Assembly (NCBI RefSeq): GCF_902806685.2
Contig: NC_048539.1
Coordinates: 14,052,378-14,116,377, forward strand
Length of the DNA: 64,000 nucleotides
Direction: 5' to 3'
Source: Maniola hyperantus
Lineage: Eukaryota; Arthropoda; Insecta; Lepidoptera; Nymphalidae
The notes under the pieces were generated by a model. It had not been told where the DNA came from. It ran no database searches and saw only the letters and a list, made by a program, of their open reading frames with translations. Within the stretch, counting starts at the first letter, position 1, and every line of letters starts with the position of its first letter. The position numbers and the translations under genes were made by a program. Below are positions 39,301 through 51,300 of the stretch, one piece after another.

Positions 39301-42300
39301 AGTATCTTTTTATTAAACGTCAAAACACGCGCTTAGTATAGCTAGGTATGACACAAGGTACACAATGATTTGATGTGCTTTTTTAGTTTAATCGATAATT
39401 TAAAATGGTTATTACACTTAATAACAAAGGACGTGGATTATTCGTATTTTGGAAGTGCCTCTATTTAACAATCACTGCGAAATAATTTATTTTTGACATA
39501 GTCAAATACCGTATTAGTCGAATCAATGATTTGTATTTTAGATAAAGCTGGCTAAGCTTAGGAATTATTATTAGTAACTTCTCAGAATACGGCGTAGCAG
39601 TGCTCTTGATTTTTTTTTGTATTACGGTTTCATTGTTACTTCGCAGTGAAAACGCCGGAAGTGCAGTAAATAACGCGTCGAGAGAAAATCAGACAAAATA
39701 TTTTATATTCTGTGAGAAATAAGTTCAGGAAAAAATATTTTATAAAAAAAAGTGTGTACCTGTTGCAACAAAGTTTGCGGGGCGTCGTAGAGGTGCTTCA
39801 TGAGATACTCCAGTAGGAGCATCAGTCGAGTGGTCAGCATCAGCTGGTGCGGCAGCAGGTTCGTCGCGCGCTTCCTGTCAGTCATTCCGAGAGAGTCCAC
39901 TACCTACAATACAATATTATGAAATACAGGGTGTAACTAGAACACTAGCCAAAACAAAGACTGGTGATAGTACTCAACGCGAAAATAAAATTAAAAACCC
40001 TGTATTTTCTAAAAGCACAAGGCAAAGGCAAGGCACAAGAGTTCAAAGAACGTCGCGTAGATAAGTGCCGCGGGGTCAATGCCACGTTACAGGCGGGATA
40101 TATTATTAAAAATCATTATTTAATAAAAATCGCCTTGAGTCCGGTAGTTTTACAAATTCTTTGTTTATTTACGCACGAAGTCGCCTTAAAAGGTCCAAAA
40201 ATTTCAAAATTAACCTAATTTAATTATATTTATTGTTGACAGGCATAAATAATGAAGAGATAAATCGATTTGTTTACTTTTGAGATCTAGAACAACAAAA
40301 TAATAGACTAATGTAATCGGCATTATGCATGGAGAAGTGTGTATGAAGGGAATACCTTAAAGGACTCGAACTATTTATTGTCTTTGTTTTTTACTTACTT
40401 TAATTATAGCATTGGCAGTCAGGAGCAATACAGACTTCTTCTGCATCAAAGTCAAAGAATGGAACAAATACACTAGGAGTTGCGCATGTTCAACATTCAA
40501 ATCTGCAATAAATATTTAAACTTCAACTAAATTGTTAAGAAGTTGGGACTTCCTAGTTTCGAAGATCGACTTATACCATATAAATGCGACTATGTATAGT
40601 GATTTAGGAACTGCAGATGATGCAATATTATTTTCGGTGCCAAGATAGTCTACACCATTGAATTTTGGATCCAAACTTCTTAATCCTGATGCTGCAAGGT
40701 ACTGAACTCATAAGCCGTGGGTATTCGGGAATTTCAGACGGTGAATTGATATGTTAGGTATCAAGCAACGGCTTCATGATTACACTCCAAGTCCAAACTC
40801 TTCAAACCTGATGATGCATGGTACAGCACTCCTAAACCATAGAGATTCACGAACTGTTCCTGGTTATGTATGAAGTCGGGCGAGCATAACAACAGAAACT
40901 AGAAATCAAAAAGCGTAAAGCTCGCCCGACCTCAACATACATACACGTGTAGATACAAAAGCTATTTTTAACCGACTTCAAAAAAAGGAGGAGGTTCTCA
41001 ATTCGTCGGAATCTTTTTTTATTTTTTATGTATGTTCCCAGATTACTCGAAGACGCCTGGACCGGACTTTTATTGTTTGAAAGGGTATACTTCAAAGTTG
41101 GTCCCATTTAAATTTGGTGAAGATCTGATGAACATCTTCGAAGATAGATACTGGAACTCCTCAACGGATAAGAGTAAATTGCTCGCGATCAGTGTAATAG
41201 CTTAGTAAACAGTAGATTTTTAACCAGTCATAGCATAATTCCATGGGACCACTAAAAATTGTGAAATAAAATTTTTTTTACAAAAAAAGTATTATTATGG
41301 AACTATATTAATTCTTGTATACATAATATATTCGGTAATAAATTAAATTATTTTTCAATTTTTAGTGTTTGTGTATCGAAGTCGGTTTTTATTTTTTTTG
41401 TAATTTACTTTGTAATGGTTTTGGAAGTCGTTTTTACTGCTTTTTTTATTCGTACCTTCATAATCATGATCTTGGCTGGGTACACTCTGCAGTGCACACT
41501 CTTGCAGCGTGTTGACGATTTTATGCCACATCACTAGTATACTATTCTCACGGTCCGCTGGGGCCTTGCTCAGAACCATGCCGCCGAGAAGTTTGACGAC
41601 GCGGGGACCAACCTAGATCACAAGATAACATTTTATGCCATATTGCTAGTATCTTCTTTTTTTATTTATTTATAGACTAGCGCTTGGCTGCAATCAGACC
41701 TGGTGGCAAGTGATGATGGAGTCTAAGATGGAGCGCGCTTGTTGGTTTGGCGGCTTTGCCAAGTCGACAACAACAAGAAGATCATCACTATATACTGTAT
41801 ACCCATCCGGCTTTTTATATACACAGCTCACGACGCAAGACTCGCGGAGTCCCTGTGAAAAAGGACCTCAGAGGGGTTCGAAACTAGTCGGGCTTACGTC
41901 AACTAGCCAAGGCACTATAGATCATGCTTATTTATAACTAATCAGTAAACAGGTACCTAGATAAAACTAACCTGTAACGGTGAAGAGTAACTCGAGGTAT
42001 TGTTCCTCTCGGAGCCGCTAGCGAGCAGCTGCTGCTGTAAGGCAGGCTGTAGAGATGCAAAGGCGGGCGCGCCGCTCAGGTTGTGCAAGTACCGCACCAG
42101 GGCTGAACTGAACGACGCGTACAGAGCGCCCAGCCGAGCTCCGAAGCATGAGGAGATTGTACCTGGTAAAAAACCGGTTAGGAGCGAGTCGGGCACAGAC
42201 ACGAAGGGTTCCGTACGGAGTCTGTACCTTCATACAAGAAATAACACTTTTTGTGGTGTAATCACAAATTCACGGTTTTCGGATTTTTTCTTTACTTGTG

Positions 42301-45300
42301 CTACCTGCCATTTTAGGTCAATGGGAAGTACTTCAATAGGTTTTGATTCCCATGACGGGTTTTGACTCTTCACAGACACAACACAGACAGGCAGAAAATG
42401 AAGTGATCCTATAAGGATTAGGTACTTTTTTCCTTTTGAGCTTAAAAATATGATTTCTTACCAGTGTCCGTCCTAGCAGTCTCTCTATCCAAGTCCTTGG
42501 CGAGTGCGGCGAGCAACGCCGTGTGTGCTTCGTGCAGTAGCAGCGCGGAGGGCCCGAGCCTCTCCGAGTCCTCATTGATTATTTCCTCCGTCAACAGGTT
42601 GAACACCTCCGTTGCTAATGTTATGTACTGGAAAGAATAGTGGTTGTTTAATTGCAAGTAACTTTAAATTTTTTTTTAGTAAAGGAAACATTACTCAAGT
42701 TGCTGATTAATATATTTCAATTTGTATGGAGAACCAGAACTTTTCGAATGATTTTTCTTCATTGTTTTATTCATTGTTTGTACAAAATATTATTTATAGT
42801 TAGCTTTAGCAAGCGAGCTTTCGCGGAAAAAAACAAACTTTTCGATAACTTTTCCTAAGAGCATCGAGTGTGACCAGCGTTGATTCAAAACAATACTTTG
42901 AGCCTTATCACTTACAGAATACGGTTCAGCTTTGTCCGGCACGATGGCTTGATGCGGTCGTGCGTTGGCGTCATTCGCGTCATTGTTGTCGTTAATTCCC
43001 GGCCGCGTCAAGCCGCTGTCAAGAGCGTCGGGGGCGACTAGCGTTGATTCGAACCACAAGCCAAACAGAGGCTCGCTGTCTTCTAAACAAAATTTGATAA
43101 TTAAGTCATATATTTTTGTGGGTGATCAAATCAGGAATAAGGAAGCTATGTTTGGAGTTTCTCTCCATGATCAAATCAGGAATGAGGGCATCTGTAGAAG
43201 CCAGAGTAACTGACACAGATAAAGGGTTGCGAAGTTGCTGAAGTGGCAATGTGCACGGCACATAGTTCGAAAAACCGATAGGTGGTAGAAAGGCGACCTC
43301 GCACCGAAAAGCGCAGTGTAGAAAGATTCCCTATTAGACAGACAGATAACATCAAACAACTCGCTCGCCACTGGATTCAGGATGGGCCACATATTTTGAA
43401 GCATGCTTGTAGGTATCATCTGGTTTGGCCTTTCTCAGTAGTGAGCCAGGATGAGTTGATGATGATGATGTGGGTGGTTGATGGGGCACTCGGCTAGTAT
43501 AGTTACCGTCATCAGTCTCGGAGTCCTCGGAGCAGAGGATCATGTCCTGGAAGTAGACAGTATTGTCGGAGCGGTCGGGGTCGGCGTCCGGGTGCTGCTT
43601 CTGCACCGCGCGCTTCAGGTGCGTCGCCTTGCGGTAGCACACCACGCCCAGCGCCACCAGCAACTGAGGGTAAAGGAAATTTTAGCATTTCTTCGGTCAG
43701 CAAACAATCGCGTCGATTCTGTTGTCTTTCTCTACATGAAATTTATAGTACCTACATCTTTTTCTTTTTAATATTGTTAAAAAGGACGGAAAATAAATTT
43801 TAAATTTAAAGACTAAATTTTAGTGCACTCTACGAATTTAACCAATATGCTCACGACTGGCGCCTAAGGTCGCGAGGTTTGACAGTTTTACATTAAATTT
43901 AAAACTGTCATATGCTTTTGGATATTACATTAGTAAGAAAAAGATTTGAATACTCTAAAACTTTGTTGTGATCAGAATCAGTGCCAATGGCATCGATTCT
44001 GTTATCTTTCTCTGAACTAAATTTAGAGTAGGTATCTGCAGCTTTTTCTTTTTGATGCTGTTAAAAAAAGGACAGAAAATGAATTCTTAGGTAATGAATA
44101 AGTCTTTACTATGGCAAAGATGCTAGTGAAACCGCTACTTTGGCGTCAGCTGCACGTGCAAAATAAACACACACGAACATGCCACACCATCAAAGCTTAT
44201 TGTAAAATTATTACCTGATGCAAAGGCGCAGCGGAGGCGAGTCGCAGCTCCCTCTGGTGTGCGGTATGGTGCGCTAGGATCTGCAGAGGCGCGGGGATAG
44301 CAGACGATGGTGTTGTTATGTTCGACGTGCTCATCGCTTCCATACGAGCGTCCGAAAGTAAGGCGCCCGTCCAGGCGAGGCAGCGGCCACCGAGAGCCAC
44401 CCATACCACACTTAGGCCTTGTTGCCTGTGGAATTAATCTGTGTCAAAACAGTTGTTGGAAGTAGAACTAGACTGTAGGAGGAGGGGAGGGGGGGGGGAG
44501 GGGGGGGGGGGGGGGGGGGGGGGTGTTGGTTCGCTTAATGATAGATCATAGAACTAGGGTGGGGCGAGTCAATGCGTGTGTTCTACATGATGTGGGGCAT
44601 TGGCCTAGTGATTGGGCATTGTTTGTTTGTCAATACAAAACTCACATCTTTGTGGGGTTGTAGGGTGGGGAAGATGCCCTTGGTGATAGAACTGGGATTC
44701 GTGTAGTGGCAGGTGTTGGTTGTTTGTTATCAAATCAACGTGTGATTTCTATATGGCGTTGACCATTGGCCTAATGATTAGCCGTTGTAGGGGCAGAAGG
44801 GGTCTTTAGCGATAGAACTGGGGTGGATCTGTGTGCTGTCAACTGTCAGGTATTAGATGTTCGTTATCCAGTCAACGTGTGATTTCTATGTGGCGTTGAG
44901 CATTGGCCTAATGATTAGCCGTTGTAGGGGCAGAAGGGGTCTTTAGCGATAGTACTGGGGTGGATCTGTGTGCTGTCAACTGTCAGGTATTAGATGTTCG
45001 ATATCCAGTCAACGTGTGATTTCTATGTAGCGTTGAGCATTGGCCTAATGATTAGCCGTTGTAGGGGCAGAAGGGGTCTTTAGCGATAGAACTGGGGTGG
45101 ATCTGTGTGCTGTCAACTGTCAGGTATTAGATGTTCGTTATCCAGTCAACGTGTGATTTCTATGTGGCGTTGAGCATTGGCCTAATGATTAGCCGTTGTA
45201 GGGGCAGAAGGGGTCTTTAGCGATAGTACTGGGGTGGATCTGTGTGCTGTCAACTGTCAGGTGTTAGATGTTCGTTATCCAGTCAACGTGTGATTTCTAT

Positions 45301-48300
45301 GTGGCGTTGAGCATTGGCCTAATGATTAGCCGTTGTAGGGGCAGAAGGGGTCTTTAGCGATAGTACTGGGGTGGATCTGTGTGCTGTCAACTGTCAGGTG
45401 CTAGTTGTTCGTTATGAAGTCAATGTATGGGGCGTCAGCCAAGTGATTGGGCGATTGGTCTATTGGACAGTACTTACATCTTGGTGAGGTTGTAAGGTCG
45501 AGAGGGCGGCTTGGCGGGGCTGTGTGGAGCGGCAGCGCCGGGCGCGCCTGCTAGCGCGTGGTGCAAGCCGCATAGCAGCACCCAGGCGCCGATCATCAGG
45601 TGGTTTTGATACACCTTAACAAAAATAATACATTACTATATAGCTTGAAGCATTGCAAATGAAAAACAGCTTTATTTCAACTTTGGTTTCCACTTAAAAA
45701 TATAGAGCTAAATAACGAGCAGGCGGATCACCTGATGTTAAGTAATACCTCCAGCTCAGTGTGGGAAAGCTGTGCATGATCTTTAGGCCCCGTTTCCACC
45801 TAAGCGGAGCACAGAGATGTGTTCAGTCAACCAATCAGTTTTTTAAAAGATGACGTGATAATTTTTTAACATCATCTAATAAGAATCTGATTGGTCGACT
45901 AAACACATCTCTCCACTCTGCTTAGGTAGAAACCGGCCTAGAGGTCGTCACCTCTTATTAGAAATAATATAATTTCTCATAGAGGTTACGCCTTTTTTGT
46001 TAGAGGCACCAGTCCCTTCGGAGGCGTGGGTTCGTATCCCACCGCTGCCACCATGTAATAAAACGAGGTTGGTTGTCCAACAACTAACTTTATTTTCTGA
46101 ATACCCTCTTCTTGTATAATACACTACAGAAAATATACCTGTTGAATAGTTATAATATTAAACTTAACAATAATATATTATGGTAAAATATTGTAACGTG
46201 TACCTAGACGGTCTCGTTACATCCTTTATTATGATTGTTTTCCTTTTTATTTTGCAATAGAATTTTGACACTGACATGCATTTGTTTACATCGGAAACAT
46301 AACCTCTACCCATTATTATCTTCAAGGAGACCATAGATCAGTGTTTTGACAGTTGTCTTTTTAATAACTTTAACTTTAACTTTTTAAACGAAATTTATAA
46401 TAATTGAAGGAAGACATTTGACATGACTAATGACTTGTCACTTTTCTTCCAATATTCGTACGCGATATTCGGCTCGCGCCGGATTTTTATGAAATATGAG
46501 ATGTTTTGTGGCGAAATGCCTAGAAAGCAGTAATTTCGGCCTTGAAGGCTTCACCTTAATATGGATTTTATGAAATAACAGCGCTAATGCGGTAAGTATC
46601 AAAATTTTATAACCTCATTGCGCCATACAATTTTCAACAAGAAAATTATAAACTAACTAGAATTTTCTTGTTGCAGCTGTTCCCCCTGTGTTCCCCTTGT
46701 GTTTCCCCACTTATCGTTTACGTTCGCCTAATTATTTATCGCACTATGAGGTGATTTGCTTCAAAAATATGTGTTTGTGGAACCTGATTAGAACATGGTG
46801 TTGAAATGTCCTTTCACACAAATCGGCCTGCATCCGAAGATCTAGTGCGTCGGTTTATAAATCTTAATCAGTGAACTCTTTAAAATATCCTACTGGGGAA
46901 CGATATATTTTATTAATTTTAGTACAAATTTTTCATAACCCTAGGTCTAATATTTAATAATGTAAAGGCCTATATTTCGTAGAATTAAGATAAGGCAAGG
47001 AACGTAGGGACGCTATTCATAGTAATTTATTTTAAATAGAAAATTACATTATAATTCAAAAACTTTTACAATTTTTCATTGTTTTGATCCTCCAACATAT
47101 TTATCTGACATTTGTCGTCTCGTGAGAGAGTCCACGACGGAGTAGGCCCGAAATCCCTGCCTTGAGATTAAAGGTTCAGGCCTCTGTTCGGCTATCCGTG
47201 CGTCGTTCCTCCGGCTGGCTGGCGCCCGAATCTTATCTTATACTGTAGGGGAAGGCCATCCTTCTCCTACCCCTTATTTGCCCGCTGGGAGGAAAAGGTA
47301 AGTATTCTCCACCTTACATCACCAATAAATATAAAATAATTCAAATCTTTTTTTTATATGACAATATTTTACTCACATAACCACCTGCGCGCGTAGATTG
47401 TTTGAATGTCTCTCCAACAGTGTTGTACAGGCTCAGTGCACTTTCCACTAATGTCGCCGTCTGTTGCTCACTCTCCTCGTCCTTCGGGTGGAGTGAGGCC
47501 TAACACAAAAATATATTATTCCAGCTTTTTTTTCATTTTCAGGGTTCCATACCCAAAGAATTGCACAGGACCCTATTACTAACACTCCGCTATCCATCCG
47601 TATGTCACCAGGCTGTATCTTATAAACCACGATAGTTAGACAGTTGAAATTTTCACAAATGATGTATTTCGGTTGCCGCTATAACAACAAATACTAAAAA
47701 ACAGAATAAAATAAATATTTAAGGGGGCTCCCATACAACAAATGTGATTTTTTTGCTCGTTTTTATAGATAATGGTACAGAATCCTTCGTGCGCGAGCCC
47801 GACTCGCACTCGGCCGGTTTTTTTAATGTGCACTTAGATAAGTATGAATATACAATGAAAGTCATTTCTTTCATTTCTTTATTTTATTTTATTTTTTATT
47901 TCATGGTAGTAAAATGTTAAGTATAAGAAATGTCTCTAAGCAATATAATAAAGTGAAAATGCAGTTTTGAACTGATAGAAAAACAAGTTAAGAACCCACT
48001 AAGAGACCCCGAGCGAAGCCAGAGCGGTCAGCTAGTGTTTCGTAATTACCTGAGCCGTAGCACAGCACAGAAGCCAAGCGGTGGCGACGTCGCTGAGCGC
48101 GGCGATACGCTCCGGCGTGAAGGGCTCGAGGCAGGGCAGCGACAGCGCGAGCCGACATACGTGCACTTCGTTCACCAGGAAATGAAGGCTGGAACAATAA
48201 TGTCATCAACATCCCCTCAACCCATTACAGGCTCGTGCCCTGAACATGGATGAAGGATGGTGTAGACCAGCCAAAACCTTTGAGAGCATTATGTAGACTC

Positions 48301-51300
48301 TCAGGCATGTAAGTTTCCTCACGATGTTTTCCTGCACCTTTAAAGCAAGTGATATTTAATTGCTCGGATATATTCTACAAAGTAAGCTGTGATAGCTTAC
48401 CGGTTAGGACGTCCGCGACCGACGGACGATGTGCGTTTTAATTAATTAAATATCACTTGCTTTAACGGTGACGTGGTGTGTGAAGTCTACCAATCCGCAC
48501 ATAGCCAAACTCTGGAAGGAGACCCCTGCTCTGTAGCGAGCCGGCGAGCGATGGGTTGAGCGATGATGATGATGATTCTATATGACTTAACATTGCAGAA
48601 TATATCCAGGTTTACTAATTTTGCACCATCATCCATACTTACAGTGTGACATCAGAGTTGAACTGTGGCGCGATGGCGCTCTCCTTCACGTTCTGCCAGC
48701 GGCTGAGGTATCTCTGCAGGCAGGGCAGGGACGAGCACACTTTGAGCACCACGGAGCCTGCTCTTAGCTCCATCAGTAATGACTCATACTTACAGTGTGA
48801 CATCAGAGTTGAACTGTGGCGCGATGGCGCTCTCCTTGGCGTTCTGCCAGCGGCTGAGGTATCTCTGCAGGCAGGGCAGGGACGAGCACACTTTGAGCAC
48901 CACGGAGCCTGCTCTTAGCTCCATCAGTAGTGAGGCACACGTAGATGCCACCCACTTCTGTAGAAATACGATTAGGTGTGAGACTATAGTCTACAAATTT
49001 ATACTAATCCATATCCATACTGTTATTATAAATGCAAAAGTGTGTCTCTCTGTCATATCTTTTCACAGCTTATCTGATTAACTGATTTTCATGTTTGGTA
49101 TAGACATAGCTTGCATCCTAGAGACAAGGGTTATTTTTTCAAAAAAATCCCTCAAATTCCACAGGATTTTCAAAAAACCCAAACCCCTGACAAAGTCATG
49201 AGCATCGTCTAGCCGATATTTTTTTTACTAGACGATTCAATCCAATGTACACCAACACAACTTATTTATTTACCTTCATGTCTACGGAAGCCTGTTGTGA
49301 GCCATTTCCTTCCTTAGCGCTTTCCATACTATCTTTGCTTCCGGGACTCATGAGCCCTGGTACAGGCTGAGCCTGAGCCGTTGAGGACGCAGGATTCCTC
49401 AGAGGCATCGTCAATTGTTCAAGTAACGCGTCAGACCTACGCTGCGCATTAGACGGTGCTTGTTTCTCGGTGCTGGTTGTTTGAGATGCCAGCGATGTTA
49501 TAGGGCTTGCTATGACTGATGATTTTGATGCCTGGGTTTCTAAAAGTATTTTATAATATAATTTTTATACTGGTATTCTGTATAAACAGATTTTTTTAAC
49601 GTGTTGATTCCCAACAATAAAACAAGTCGTATTAAAAAAAATTAAGAAACACAACTGCCCTGCCAAAAACGACCTAAAAAAACTCATATTTTGAAATGGC
49701 GCCATATAGATATTTTTTTTCAAATAAATTATGGCCAGTGTCATTTGTGATGATGTGTGAATTCCCATACATCCAAATCTGTTCAGGTATTTACGAGTGC
49801 AATAAAGAAACTCTCATACATGAACCCTGAAAACATTACACTCAGTTTTTTGGCAGTTGTGTAACAAAGTTTGAATGAAAAATAATATCACAATTTCAAA
49901 TGTATTATATGTATAGTGAGATTTCTAGAACAATTTTAATGTCTTGATCTCTATATATAAAAATGAATAGCTGAATGTGTTGCTGATCGCAAATCTCGAG
50001 AACAGCTGAACTGATATCGCTACTTCTTTTTTATAATATTCCTTGAATTACGAGGATGGTTCTTACGGAGAGAAAAATTTAAAGTATTAAAAAAAATTAA
50101 AGAATCGACTGTTAGGCGGTACGAAGTTCGCCAGGTCAGCTAGTATCCAAATAAAATTAAAATTACCAGATGCATTAACATGTGCAGGCAACTTTGCACT
50201 TTTAAGTAGTGACGTCAATATAACTAGGTCAGATTGTGGAAGGCCTCCACCGTCAATGCCGCATAAGCCCACTATTGGGAGGAGAAGCTGAAACAAATTA
50301 GCACAAACTATTATCTTCTTCTTCTTCTTCTTCTTCCATACATACAGATTACAGACTGTGTTTTCATAAAGTGCATTTTATTGCAACAGCCAATTTTACC
50401 GACCGAAAACAATAGTGATTTTTTTAAATTATTCTCTTTTATAATGAATTCAAACAAGTAAAGCCCTTTCATATGATATCCCACTTGGTATAGTAATCTT
50501 ACTTTGAAAGTTGAAAATAGCTATATTTGTTCATGACCACAATTTAATTTTTTTTTGTGTGATGTAACCACAAATTCACGGTTTTCAGATTTTTCCCCGA
50601 ATGTCTGCTAGACCTACCTACCTGCCAAATTTCATGATTCTAGGTGTTGAGGTGTTGGGAAGTACCCTGTAGGTTTCTTGACAGACAGACAGACGGACAG
50701 ACGGGACAGACAGACAGACAGACAACAAAGTGATCCTATAAGTGTTCCGTTTTTTCTTTTGAGATACGGAACCCTAAAAATAGTAAGCACTTACCTGCTT
50801 AACAGAAACATTAGGAGCAGTAGTGTTTGTTGAGTCATCATAGCTCAATCCAGCTTCTGAGAGCTTCTTAAGAATTTGTCCGAGTATAATTCTGAATGCA
50901 TCGCGAGCTGTGCTGAGCTGGTCAGCTGGCACTGTTTAAATCAGAGAAATATTTTAGCTTAGAACTTCGGAAGTGTTATGTTTGATCTGACAACAATTTT
51001 GGACCCTGTGTTATGTAGCTTGTTATTTATTTATTTTTTATTTTTCATGTGTAAGTTACATTGGAAATGCTTATTTCTAAACAGAGATTTCTTCCAGCTT
51101 CCCATTCAAGGTAGTGAGTAAGGCGAATCAAGAAGTGGAATAGGTCTTTCGATACTAGAATAATTTTATAAAATGAAAACAAGAATCCTTAGTTAATAAA
51201 ATATGTATGTACAAAAAGATATATATATGTCTATGGTATCTAATAAACTACATAAATATCTTGTTAGAGGAGAAAGCAAATCGATGTCCACATGTCCAAC

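Noticed and set aside
42000..42365. 121-residue plus-strand ORF
   Set aside because: Antisense of poe exon 14 running into a gggttccgtacc repeat.
44744..45428. CRISPR-like array
   Set aside because: Whole 137-bp units repeat with no alternating conserved repeat and variable spacer; it is a minisatellite in a eukaryotic intron.
46000..46053. Functional tRNA-Leu gene
   Set aside because: Only the 3' half is present, CCA is encoded, and the A-box half and anticodon stem partner are missing.
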